A stretch of DNA of 64,000 bases, taken from Sphingobacteriales bacterium 50-39 (GTDB lineage: Bacteria > Bacteroidota > Bacteroidia > Chitinophagales > Chitinophagaceae). The stretch is taken from NCBI GenBank assembly GCA_001898505.1, contig MKTZ01000012.1, positions 124,927-188,926 of the forward strand, given 5' to 3'. The translations under genes and the position numbers were made by a program. Numbering within the stretch: position 1 is the first letter of the stretch; each line of letters opens with the position of its first letter. Shown one piece after another: positions 9,201 to 17,749 of the stretch. A model generated the notes under the pieces. That model was given only the letters and a program-made list of their open reading frames with translations. It searched no databases and was not told the DNA's origin.

Positions 9201-10871
9201 ATGTTGAAATGGCAACATATTGAGTATCTGTTCGGTCTGGTCGCCTTACCCTTGCTGGCCCTCTTGTTCTATGTCCTTATAAGCTGGAAGAAGAAGACGA
9301 GGACGCGGATAGGAGATCCTGTCCTGGTAGGACAGCTGGTAAAAAATTTTTCTCCTTTGCGATTCGGAATAAAGGCGACGCTGGCATTGCTGGCTTTGGC
9401 TGCCGTGGTGATGGGGGCTGCCAATTTTCAGCGACCGGGCGCCATGCAGAATGTCAAGCGGCAGGGGGTGGATGTCATGCTGGTATTGGACGTAAGCAAG
9501 AGCATGCTGGCGAAGGATATCAAACCGAGCAGACTGGAAAAGGCCAAACAGCTGCTGATGCGCCTGAACGATAAGCTGGAGAGTGATCGGATCGGCCTCG
9601 TGCTATTTGCCGGGCGGGCCTATCTGCAGATGCCGCTGACCACGGATCATGGGGCTGCCCGGATGTATATACAGGATGCGTCCCCCGATGTAGTTCCCAC
9701 ACAAGGCACCGTCATCAGCGAAGCCCTGAAAATGGCCAATACCTCCTTTAACAGCAAGGAAAGAAAATACAAGGCCATCTTATTGGTGTCAGACGGAGAA
9801 GATCATGATCCGGAAGCGTTGAATGTCGCCAAGGCCCTGGCAGCCAATGGGGTTATGATCAATACAGTAGGTATCGGCTCACCGGAGGGCTCGCCTATTG
9901 CGGATCCCACCACCGGCGAGCTGAAAAAGGACGAACAGGGCAATACCGTTATCTCCAAGCTCAACGAAGTCGAGCTGCAACAGCTGGCAGATGCCACACA
10001 CGGTCATTACATCCGTCTGGACAATGTGGACGACGCATTGATCACCGAATCCCAGCAGCTCGAAGGGGTAGAGAAAAAAGCGCTCAGCGATGCGGAATTC
10101 ATCGACTATAAAAGCTATTTTCAGTGGTTCCTGGGTATTGCCATGGTCCTGCTGCTGATAGAATATTTTCTCCCCGAGCGCCGCCGGCAGCAGCTTCGTA
10201 TGGCTGTCTTTATCGGTGTCCTGTTGACGGGGGGGGCGTTGACCTCTTCGGCACAGACGCAGAATGGAGATGCCCAGCTCCGGAGCGGCAATCGCTATTA
10301 CAAGAAAAAGCAGCTGGATCAGTCCCAGCAGCAATATGAAGAAGCCGTTCGTAAGGCCCCCGGGAACCCCACTGCCAATTATAACTTAGGAAATGCCCAA
10401 TTCCGAAAGAATAACTATGCGGATGCCGCCAACTCTTACAACAACAGCGTGGAACATTCGGGTGATGATAAGAACATGCAGGAAAAGGGCCTGTATAACA
10501 AGGGGGTAGCGTTGATCAAACAACAAAAGCTCCAGGAGAGCATCGAAGCCTGGAAAGAGGCCCTACGATTGAATACCAATGACGAGGATGCCCGTGAGAA
10601 CCTGCAGAAGGCGCTCATGCAGCTGAAACAACAACAGCAGCAGCAACAGCAGGAAAAGAAAAAAGAACAGGATAAGAAGGACAAAAAAGAGGAAAAGAAA
10701 GATCAGCAGCAACAGCAAGAGCCGCAGCAACCCAAACCACAACCCAGCCGCCTGAATAAACAACAGGTGGAGCAATATCTCAAGACCCTTCAGCAGAAAG
10801 AGAAGGAGCTCCAGGACAAAATGAACCAGAGCAAAGTAAAAGCACCCAACCAGCCGGAAAAGGACTGGTAG
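9201..10871 (+). CDS. BatB-BatC fusion: VWA plus TPR membrane protein
   Basis: A 556-residue protein joining two normally separate aerotolerance (Bat) proteins. Residues 8-27 and about 54-75 are membrane helices. A von Willebrand A domain follows (about 88-285) with the MIDAS motif D97-V-S-K-S101, then a third helix near 305-325, the usual end of BatB. Next comes a stretch like a second signal peptide (MAVFIGVLLTGGALTSSAQ, about 334-352), as at the start of a separate BatC, followed by TPR repeats (about 357-470) and a Gln/Lys-rich tail. BatA, BatD, BatE and MoxR are not in this window. Bat proteins form a membrane complex of unclear role in stress tolerance. ispG starts 20 bases downstream. 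Confidence 0.85.
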   Translation: MLKWQHIEYLFGLVALPLLALLFYVLISWKKKTRTRIGDPVLVGQLVKNFSPLRFGIKATLALLALAAVVMGAANFQRPGAMQNVKRQGVDVMLVLDVSKSMLAKDIKPSRLEKAKQLLMRLNDKLESDRIGLVLFAGRAYLQMPLTTDHGAARMYIQDASPDVVPTQGTVISEALKMANTSFNSKERKYKAILLVSDGEDHDPEALNVAKALAANGVMINTVGIGSPEGSPIADPTTGELKKDEQGNTVISKLNEVELQQLADATHGHYIRLDNVDDALITESQQLEGVEKKALSDAEFIDYKSYFQWFLGIAMVLLLIEYFLPERRRQQLRMAVFIGVLLTGGALTSSAQTQNGDAQLRSGNRYYKKKQLDQSQQQYEEAVRKAPGNPTANYNLGNAQFRKNNYADAANSYNNSVEHSGDDKNMQEKGLYNKGVALIKQQKLQESIEAWKEALRLNTNDEDARENLQKALMQLKQQQQQQQQEKKKEQDKKDKKEEKKDQQQQQEPQQPKPQPSRLNKQQVEQYLKTLQQKEKELQDKMNQSKVKAPNQPEKDW

Positions 10872-10891
10872 AAAGAGCGTAACTTTACACA

Positions 10892-12898
10892 ATGCAACTA
10901 TACTGTGACTCCCTTACTCAATACAGACGCCTGAAGACGCTGGAGGTAAAGATCGGCGATCTGCTGCTGGGTAATTCCCATCCCATACGGATACAGACGA
11001 TGACCACGACCGACACCATGGATACGCTGGCCACGGTGGAGCAATCTATCCGTTGCATCGAGGCCGGCGCCGAGCTGGTACGTATCACGGCCCCCTCCAA
11101 GAAAGAGGCAGAGAACCTTTTGAATATAAAGAACGAGCTGTGGCGCAGGGGCTACCATACACCCCTGGTGGCGGATATACATTTTACTCCCAATGCGGCC
11201 GAGATCGCTGCCCGCATCGTAGAAAAAGTGAGGGTCAATCCCGGGAACTATATCGATAAGAAAAAATTTGAATTCATCGAATATACCGACGCTGAATACA
11301 ATGAGGAAATAGATCGTATACGCGAGCGGTTCACTCCATTGGTAAAGATCTGTAAGGAATATGGCACTGCCATGCGCATCGGGACCAACCATGGTTCCCT
11401 TAGCGACCGGATCATGAGCCGTTATGGGGACACACCGATGGGAATGGTGGAGAGCGCCATGGAGTTTCTCCGTGTGGCCAGAGGTGAGAACTATCACAAT
11501 ATTGTCCTTAGCATGAAGTCGAGCAATCCGCAGGTAATGGTGCAAGCCTATCGACTGCTGATCCGGACAATGGAGGACGAGTTTGGCGCCTGCTATCCTC
11601 TTCACCTGGGGGTAACGGAGGCGGGAGATGGCGAAGATGGGCGTATCAAGTCGGCTATAGGCATCGGCACTTTGCTGGAAGATGGCATCGGCGATACGAT
11701 CCGGGTGTCGCTCACGGAAGATCCCGAGTTCGAGATACCTGTGTGTAAGGACCTGGTGAAAAGGTATGCGGGGCGTTGGGAGGGTGATGCCGCAATACCA
11801 TCTATCGATAAGATACCTTATTCGCCTTTTGAGTATCGTCGTCGTGCGGCAAGGGAGGTAGTTAATATCGGAGACCATCATGTGCCCGTAGTCGTTGCGG
11901 ACTTTATGCCTGCTGCCTCTATAAGCCGGGGGGATCTGAAAGCCATCGGCTATAGCTATGACGCTGTCAGCGATAAGTGGAATATCGGCGACGCGGCCGC
12001 CGACTATTTGTATTCGGGTCGTAAGACCGTGGATTTCGATCTGCCCGGTACGTTACGGGTCATCTGTGATCATGCTGTCTGGCTTGGGACGGACAGGAGA
12101 CAATATTTTCCTTTGTATCAGGGGGCGGAGTATTTGAAGGCTGCGGAACGTTCGTCTTTATTGAACTTTATTTCTGTCGATGCGGCGGCCGATCTGTCAG
12201 ATATACTGGAGGCTGTGCGGGCGGATGGGACGGCGGTGTTGTGCTGCTGGTCTACCGCGGCTTTTCCAATGTTGTCGGTGCGGCGGCTGGTCATGGAGCT
12301 GATGAATAGGGGAATAAGCTGTCCTATTATTCTTGCCGTGGAGAGCGAGGACAGCACGATAGACGAGCAATTGATCCATTTCTCCACCGAAGCGGGCGCG
12401 TTGTTGCTGGAGGGCATGGGTGACGGCATCTGGTTGATGAATGATCCTAAAAAGATCGTCAATAGCCGGGTGAGCGGGCGTACTTATTTAGAGACGAGGA
12501 ACAACCACCAGTTTATCAACAACACCTCCTTTTCCATATTACAGGCGACCCGAACGCGTATCTCCAAGACAGAGTATATCTCCTGTCCCTCCTGTGGACG
12601 AACGCTGTTCGATCTTCAGGAAACGACGGCCAGGATCCGGAGCGTAACCCACCATCTCAAAGGCGTAAAGATCGCCATCATGGGCTGTATCGTGAATGGC
12701 CCGGGGGAAATGGCCGATGCCGACTTTGGGTATGTAGGCAGCGGGCCGGGCAAGATCACGTTGTATCGTGGCAAGGAGGTGGTCAAGCGGGGTGTGGACA
12801 GTTCCATCGCTGTGCAGGAGCTTGTCAACCTATTAAAAGAAAGTAGTGTTTGGGTAGAGCCCGCGCTTGTGGTCAGCGAAGGGAGGGGGGTATCATGA
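10892..12898 (+). CDS. ispG: 4-hydroxy-3-methylbut-2-enyl diphosphate synthase, long form
   Basis: IspG (GcpE), the penultimate enzyme of the MEP isoprenoid pathway, converts MEcPP to HMBPP with a 4Fe-4S cluster. The N-terminal TIM barrel starts at HPIRIQTMTTTDT. The cluster ligands are C565 and C568 (SCPSCG) and C599 (MGCIVNGPGE), with a Glu shortly after as the fourth ligand. At 668 residues it is much longer than the E. coli enzyme (372) because of the large central insert seen in Bacteroidota, Chlamydiae and plants. The start at 10892 is used; a Met just before the conserved barrel is not available. The stop overlaps the start of the next gene (ATGA). Confidence 0.96.
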   Translation: MQLYCDSLTQYRRLKTLEVKIGDLLLGNSHPIRIQTMTTTDTMDTLATVEQSIRCIEAGAELVRITAPSKKEAENLLNIKNELWRRGYHTPLVADIHFTPNAAEIAARIVEKVRVNPGNYIDKKKFEFIEYTDAEYNEEIDRIRERFTPLVKICKEYGTAMRIGTNHGSLSDRIMSRYGDTPMGMVESAMEFLRVARGENYHNIVLSMKSSNPQVMVQAYRLLIRTMEDEFGACYPLHLGVTEAGDGEDGRIKSAIGIGTLLEDGIGDTIRVSLTEDPEFEIPVCKDLVKRYAGRWEGDAAIPSIDKIPYSPFEYRRRAAREVVNIGDHHVPVVVADFMPAASISRGDLKAIGYSYDAVSDKWNIGDAAADYLYSGRKTVDFDLPGTLRVICDHAVWLGTDRRQYFPLYQGAEYLKAAERSSLLNFISVDAAADLSDILEAVRADGTAVLCCWSTAAFPMLSVRRLVMELMNRGISCPIILAVESEDSTIDEQLIHFSTEAGALLLEGMGDGIWLMNDPKKIVNSRVSGRTYLETRNNHQFINNTSFSILQATRTRISKTEYISCPSCGRTLFDLQETTARIRSVTHHLKGVKIAIMGCIVNGPGEMADADFGYVGSGPGKITLYRGKEVVKRGVDSSIAVQELVNLLKESSVWVEPALVVSEGRGVS

Positions 12899-13848
12899 AC
12901 AGGATCGACCGGCTCCATGCCATTCTCACGCATCTTCAAAGCAAAAGGCGGGTGACGGCGCAGGAGATTGCCGACCGATTCAATATTTCCCTGCGTACGG
13001 TCTACCGGGATGTGAAAGCATTGGATGAGTCGGGGGTGCCTGTCATTGGAGAGGCGGGTACGGGCTATACCATAATGGAAGGGTACCGATTGCCCCCTGT
13101 AATGTTCAGCCGGGAAGAGGCCAGCGCCCTGCTCCTGGGTTCCAAGCTGGCGGAGCGGTTTGCGGACGAGACATCCAAAAAACATTATGGCGCTGCATTG
13201 TACAAGATAAAGGCCGTGCTGCGGGGTACGGATAAGGACTATGTAGAGAACCTTACCGACCACATCGCTGTTCTGACACGTACGAACCCTGCCAGCGAGG
13301 TATCTCACCAATACCTGCCGGTGTTGCAGCAGGCGGCAGTACAAAAAAGGGTAGTTGACCTGAAATATCATTCTTCCGCCAAGGAGGAGACGACCCAGCG
13401 GCAGGTAGAGCCTATCGGGTTGTTGTATTATTCCACTGCCTGGCATCTGATAGCCTGGTGCCGGCTCCGGAAGGGGTATCGGGATTTTCGCCTGAGCCGC
13501 ATGCTGCATGTCCTGCTCCAAGAAGAATGTTTTGATGCCGATGCCCATCCGTCCGTACAGGAATATATACGAGAGACGACGAAAGGGCATGAGCTGGAAG
13601 AGGTTGTCGTACAGTTTGATAAGAAGGTGGTAAAATATTTGCAGGAACAGAAATATTTTAATGGGTATGTCTCCGAGGAGGATTTAGGGGATATGGTCCG
13701 CATGAAATTTATGACATCCTCCGTCCATTGGTTTGGGCACTGGCTCCTCACCTACGCCGACACCGCCCTGGTGGAATCCCCTTCCTCCCTAAAGAACCTT
13801 ATGAAAGAGCTGGCTGAAAGATTAATGTCCCGGTATGGCAGCTACTGA
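12895..13848 (+). CDS. YafY-type HTH/WYL transcriptional regulator
   Basis: A 317-residue regulator of the YafY family. An N-terminal winged helix-turn-helix (about residues 1-60; VTAQEIADRFNISLRTVYRDV is the recognition part) is followed by a WYL domain (about 140-215) and a C-terminal WCX extension. WYL domains sense nucleic acids or small ligands. I use the ATG at 12895, which overlaps the ispG stop as ATGA and follows a G-rich run; it starts exactly at MNRIDRLHAIL, the usual family start. An upstream in-frame ATG at 12850 would add unconserved residues. Tight coupling to ispG suggests co-translation. Targets are unknown. Confidence 0.9.
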   Translation: MNRIDRLHAILTHLQSKRRVTAQEIADRFNISLRTVYRDVKALDESGVPVIGEAGTGYTIMEGYRLPPVMFSREEASALLLGSKLAERFADETSKKHYGAALYKIKAVLRGTDKDYVENLTDHIAVLTRTNPASEVSHQYLPVLQQAAVQKRVVDLKYHSSAKEETTQRQVEPIGLLYYSTAWHLIAWCRLRKGYRDFRLSRMLHVLLQEECFDADAHPSVQEYIRETTKGHELEEVVVQFDKKVVKYLQEQKYFNGYVSEEDLGDMVRMKFMTSSVHWFGHWLLTYADTALVESPSSLKNLMKELAERLMSRYGSY

Positions 13849-13896
13849 CATAGGGCTGTCAGCATCCGGGTGTTCTTTTGTAGTAAAACTTATTTT

Positions 13897-14511
13897 ATGA
13901 CGCTGATCCAAAACAACAGCAAGAAAAGGACCTGTGCCGTATTTATTTTCGACGGATTTGCCGACCAGGACGTATCCCTTACCATGGCCTGGCTGGGTGG
14001 GCAGAACTCTGATTTTGCCATCGAGACCTTTTCGGCCAGCGGTCATCCCGTGACATCCACGAGCGGGTTGAGGGTAATGCCTCATACCAGCTTGAAAATG
14101 ATGGATCCGGAGGATTTTGACCTTCTCTTACTTCCCGGCGGGGACATGTGGAAGGAAGGGGATAACCTGGAGATATTTCCCCTTATCACGTCTACGCTGG
14201 GTAAAAGGCCCATCGCTGCCATTTCTGCCGCCACCCTGGCGCTGGCCGACCTGGGGCTGTTGAATGATGTACCACATACCAGCAATTTCCCTGGTTTTCT
14301 GAAGCATTATTGCCCCGAATATGCAGGAGAAGACCTCTACCAATGCACTCCTTGTGTCAATACGGGTAATATCATCACCGCCAATGGGGTGGCGCTCATA
14401 GAGTTTGCATATGAGATACTTAAGACATTCGACGTATTTGACGATGTGAAGGCGCAAGAATGGAAAGAGCTGTATCTCAGCAGCGGAGAGGTTATGTCGT
14501 TTTTCGAATAG
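13897..14511 (+). CDS. DJ-1/PfpI-family protein with Ser at the nucleophile position
   Basis: A 204-residue protein of the DJ-1/PfpI superfamily (class I amidotransferase-like fold). The PGG motif in LLLLPGGDMW and the nucleophile-elbow region PIAAISAATLALADLGLL match YdeA/YoaZ-type members. The elbow residue is Ser110 (TCT codon), where active members have Cys. DJ-1 family enzymes act as proteases, deglycases or chaperones depending on branch; loss of Cys makes a classic thiol mechanism unlikely here. I start at ATG 13897; a GTG at 13870 is in frame but adds an unlikely leader. It lies between the WYL regulator and an aldose epimerase on the same strand. Confidence 0.82.
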   Translation: MTLIQNNSKKRTCAVFIFDGFADQDVSLTMAWLGGQNSDFAIETFSASGHPVTSTSGLRVMPHTSLKMMDPEDFDLLLLPGGDMWKEGDNLEIFPLITSTLGKRPIAAISAATLALADLGLLNDVPHTSNFPGFLKHYCPEYAGEDLYQCTPCVNTGNIITANGVALIEFAYEILKTFDVFDDVKAQEWKELYLSSGEVMSFFE

Positions 14512-14542
14512 GGAGTGTATATTGCAGGAATTATCCATTATT

Positions 14543-15511
14543 ATGAATTTTTCTATCCGTCATTTGGAAGAGAACGGCCTGCGTCTGATAACCCTAAGGG
14601 AAGAATCCACCGGCACTGAAATTGACTTGTTGCCCGATCATGGAGCCAGTTTGCATGCTTTCAAGGTCCGTGCGCCTAAAGCAGGCGGTCCGGCCGGCGT
14701 GTTCAATGTAATCGATAATTACCGGGATAGGGATGAACTGGAAAGAATTGTAGATCGATCTTATAAAAGCTCGAAACTTTCGCCCTTCCCCTGCCGGATA
14801 CCAGATGGCAGATATGTTTATGGTGGCAAGAGCTACCAGTTCAAGCATCTGTTCACGGATGGCAATGCGATACATGGACTTATTTTTAACAAGCCTTTTA
14901 CTGTTTTGGGAGAGACCACCGACGAGGTTTCTGCCTCCTTAAACATGGAGTATCATTATAACAGGGAGGATGCTGGCTATCCCTTCGACTACGCTTGTGG
15001 CGTACGTTATATCCTGCATCCGGACAGCCTGCTGGAAATAGTGACGACGGTGACCAATCTGGATGACAAGGTCATTCCTATCGCAGATGGCTGGCATCCT
15101 TATTTCCGGCTGGGCGGAAAGGTCAACGACTGGCAGGTGCAATTTCGTGCCTCCGCCATTGTAGAATTCGACCAGCGGCTGATACCTACCGGCAAACTAC
15201 TGCAATACGACGCATTCGATACGCCTCAAAGAATGGGGGATACTTTTCTGGACAATTGTTTTGTTCTCAAACAGCAGCTCGTAAGCGCTGCCTGCGAGCT
15301 CTTTAATCCTGACAACGGTCTCCGGGTCTCCTTTTTCCCGGATGCCAGCTATCCCTATCTCCAGCTGTATACTCCTGACACCCGGCAGAGCTTTGCGGTG
15401 GAGAATCTTAGCGGGGCTCCGGACTGCTTTAACAATAAAATGGGGCTGACCCTGCTGGAGCCGGGGCGTTCACAAATATTTACCACGCGATATAAGGTCA
15501 GCGTCGAGTAA
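14543..15511 (+). CDS. Aldose 1-epimerase family protein
   Basis: A 322-residue member of the aldose 1-epimerase (galactose mutarotase-like) family, which interconverts the alpha and beta anomers of sugars. Candidate catalytic residues are the His of AIHGLIFNKPF, the His of GWHPYFRLGG and the Glu of FAVENLSGAPDCFNN. There is no signal peptide, so it should be cytoplasmic. I start at the ATG at 14543 (MNFSIRHLEENG); an in-frame TTG at 14522 is less likely. Substrate is not clear from sequence, and some family members act on sugar phosphates. Confidence 0.88.
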   Translation: MNFSIRHLEENGLRLITLREESTGTEIDLLPDHGASLHAFKVRAPKAGGPAGVFNVIDNYRDRDELERIVDRSYKSSKLSPFPCRIPDGRYVYGGKSYQFKHLFTDGNAIHGLIFNKPFTVLGETTDEVSASLNMEYHYNREDAGYPFDYACGVRYILHPDSLLEIVTTVTNLDDKVIPIADGWHPYFRLGGKVNDWQVQFRASAIVEFDQRLIPTGKLLQYDAFDTPQRMGDTFLDNCFVLKQQLVSAACELFNPDNGLRVSFFPDASYPYLQLYTPDTRQSFAVENLSGAPDCFNNKMGLTLLEPGRSQIFTTRYKVSVE

Positions 15512-15544
15512 AAAACTAATTTACATCCCACACAAATAAATACA

Positions 15545-16306
15545 ATGAAGATCTTCAAGTACCTGTTGCCCTTATCCTTTGCGTGCATGATGATGGGCTG
15601 TCTGGATATCAATGAAAATGTAGATATCAAAAAAGATGGTAGCGGCAAGATGGCTGTCGATATGGACATGAGCCAGATGGTAGAGCTGCTCCAAACCTAT
15701 ATGGGGAAGGATGAGCTGGCCAAAAAAGGAATGGAGAAAATGGATACCACCATCCTGATGAAAGATATCGTGGATACGGCCAAGAACCTCACCGCGGAGA
15801 AAAAAGCCCTATTGCGTCCCGGCATCATGCATATCAAGATGGACCTGGATCAAAAGGTCTTTACGACGCATATGCAATTTCCTTTTAGCAATCTAAGCCA
15901 GCTACAGAGCTTGTACAAGACATTGAGCGATGGTTCGCTGGGTAATACCAATCTTCTCGGCGGCCTGACGGGGCAAGGTGAACAAACCGGGGGAGCCAAT
16001 CCGGATATCAACCAGTTCAACGGCATCTATGACTTCACCTGCAAGGATGGGGTCATGATCAAAAAGCTGAATGCCGAAAAGTGGAAGGCGTTAAAGAATG
16101 ATCCGCAAATGTCCCAGATGCAGCAGGCTTCGCAGATGGGTATGGAAGTGCTGTATACTACTACTATTGCGCTGCCCCGTCCTGTAAAGAAAGTCGACAA
16201 TCCGCTGGCTAAGCTTTCCGACGACAAGAAGACGGTGACGATCAAATACAACCTGGTGGATGTGTTTGAGAAGCCGGAACAATTCGGATATAACATCGAG
16301 TACTAG
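15545..16306 (+). CDS. Hypothetical lipoprotein
   Basis: A 253-residue lipoprotein with lipobox MMGC (Cys about residue 20). The mature part opens LDINENVDIKKDGSG, a pattern shared with LppM-like lipoproteins where a short beta-hairpin carries the DGSG turn. It is Met- and Lys-rich, and otherwise I recognise no domain. It sits 33 bases after the aldose epimerase and 1 base before another lipoprotein gene, so it is probably co-transcribed with the latter. Function unknown. Confidence 0.75.
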   Translation: MKIFKYLLPLSFACMMMGCLDINENVDIKKDGSGKMAVDMDMSQMVELLQTYMGKDELAKKGMEKMDTTILMKDIVDTAKNLTAEKKALLRPGIMHIKMDLDQKVFTTHMQFPFSNLSQLQSLYKTLSDGSLGNTNLLGGLTGQGEQTGGANPDINQFNGIYDFTCKDGVMIKKLNAEKWKALKNDPQMSQMQQASQMGMEVLYTTTIALPRPVKKVDNPLAKLSDDKKTVTIKYNLVDVFEKPEQFGYNIEY

Positions 16307-16307
16307 C

Positions 16308-17093
16308 ATGAAACGCCTTGTACTTTTCCTGTCAATATTGAGCTGTTTCTCCTGTAATCCTTCCTCTGATAAAAACGGGGGTAACGCTGCAAAAAAAGAA
16401 GGCAAGACGGTTCAGGATACGGTATCGACGGCTCTGTCAGCTATTTATAAGCCCGACAGCATGGCGCAATATATGGGTGTTTATAGCGGCAGCTTTGGTA
16501 ATGACGGGATCATTACGCTGGTATTGAATTATATCTCGGGGCGGGCGGTTTCCGGATATGATGTACACAAGGGGGTTCGACGGAATGTCAACGGGGAGGT
16601 AACCCCGTATGGCGACAAACTTCATTTTGTACTAAAGGAACCGGGGGACAATCGGTTTGACGGGTCCTTCGACTTTTTACTGGATACGACCAGCCGGAAG
16701 ATAGAGGGGGATTGGGTGTTGGACGTGAGCCCGACCCGTGTCGTGGCCCGGCGTGTACATATAGCGCTCGCGCCCATGGCATGGGATGAAAATGACGCCA
16801 ATAACGAATGGAAACACGCCGACACTGCCCTCAGCTTCCGCAATGGCTTCTGTCAATTGGTGATCTCTCCGGCAGAGAAGGATTATTCTTCGCAAAAGGT
16901 GGTTGTCCGGGGTAATTATTATAGAAAGGGGGATAGTTTTCGGCTGGAATGGGAGAAGAATCCCTATATCGCCGAGCAGCTATTTATGGTGAGATACTGG
17001 AAAAAGGCCCTCGATGCCAGCGGGGATTCTGTCGACCGGCTATTCCTTCATGGAGGCGGGATGGAGTTAAAAATGAGCGGGGATTCAGACTAA
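16308..17093 (+). CDS. Hypothetical lipoprotein
   Basis: A 261-residue lipoprotein. I use the ATG at 16308, one base after the previous stop, because it opens a proper lipoprotein signal (MKRLVLFLSILSCFSC, Cys about residue 16). An upstream in-frame ATG lies inside the preceding gene. The linker is Lys/Gly/Asn-rich and the domain that follows contains MGVYSGSFGNDGI and DGSFDFLLD, which suggest a small beta-sandwich or lipocalin-like fold; this is a guess. Its stop overlaps the start of the next gene (TAATG). Confidence 0.7.
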   Translation: MKRLVLFLSILSCFSCNPSSDKNGGNAAKKEGKTVQDTVSTALSAIYKPDSMAQYMGVYSGSFGNDGIITLVLNYISGRAVSGYDVHKGVRRNVNGEVTPYGDKLHFVLKEPGDNRFDGSFDFLLDTTSRKIEGDWVLDVSPTRVVARRVHIALAPMAWDENDANNEWKHADTALSFRNGFCQLVISPAEKDYSSQKVVVRGNYYRKGDSFRLEWEKNPYIAEQLFMVRYWKKALDASGDSVDRLFLHGGGMELKMSGDSD

Positions 17094-17749
17094 TGAGTAT
17101 CCGATACTATTTACGCATCCTGGCCATTCTTGCGCTGGCCTTTTTCACCTTCCTCATGGTGCGGTTGTCCCTTCCTTATACTGCCATGAACAGTGGTGTA
17201 GACTTTCTTGTCACCAAACAGCGGATCTATCATATTTCTTACTGGCGTGTCAGCTTTTATACGCATGTATTTACCAGCTGTCTGGTGCTGATCGCGGGTT
17301 TCACCCAGTTCAATCCCTGGCTGCTGCGCAGGTATCCCAGGGTCCATAGAAGAATGGGCTGGGTCTACCTGGTAACGGTGGTGGGTGTCAGCGGACCGGC
17401 GGCCTTTGTAATGGCCTGGTATGCCAATGGCGGATTGCCTGCCCGTACCAGCTTTACGCTGTTGTCCCTTTTATGGATGCTGTTCACGTTCTATGCGGGG
17501 TGGAAGGTTGTGAAGAAGGATTTTTCCGGGCATGGGGCGTTCATGTTCCGCAGTTATGCCCTCACCCTGTCGGCTCTCACCCTGCGGCTGTATACTTATA
17601 TCAGCGCTTTTTTGCCATTGGATGCCAGCCCCAGAGAAATTTATATCACAACCGCCTGGCTTAGCTGGGTGCCTAATCTTATTATTGCTGAAATGCTCAT
17701 CCGGCGGGGGTGGGTGGAAAAGATATACAGATCCCCTCTCAACGCATAG
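17093..17749 (+). CDS. DUF2306 membrane protein
   Basis: A 218-residue integral membrane protein of the DUF2306 family. Four to six hydrophobic helices are visible (for example ILAILALAFFTFLMV, VFTSCLVLIAGFTQF, MGWVYLVTVVGVSGPAAFV, FTLLSLLWMLFTFYAGW). The conserved RRMGW and HGAFMFRSYALT regions typical of the family are present. I use the ATG at 17093, which overlaps the stop of the previous gene; a longer reading starts inside that gene. Function of the family is unknown. Its 3' end overlaps by 11 bases the 3' end of the convergent lipoprotein gene at 17739-18902. Confidence 0.85.
   Translation: MSIRYYLRILAILALAFFTFLMVRLSLPYTAMNSGVDFLVTKQRIYHISYWRVSFYTHVFTSCLVLIAGFTQFNPWLLRRYPRVHRRMGWVYLVTVVGVSGPAAFVMAWYANGGLPARTSFTLLSLLWMLFTFYAGWKVVKKDFSGHGAFMFRSYALTLSALTLRLYTYISAFLPLDASPREIYITTAWLSWVPNLIIAEMLIRRGWVEKIYRSPLNA

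Noticed and set aside
10620-10860. Low-complexity CAG/CAA/AAG stretch as a possible repeat locus
   Set aside because: It simply encodes the Gln/Lys-rich tail of the BatB-BatC protein, with mixed codons and no clean unit.
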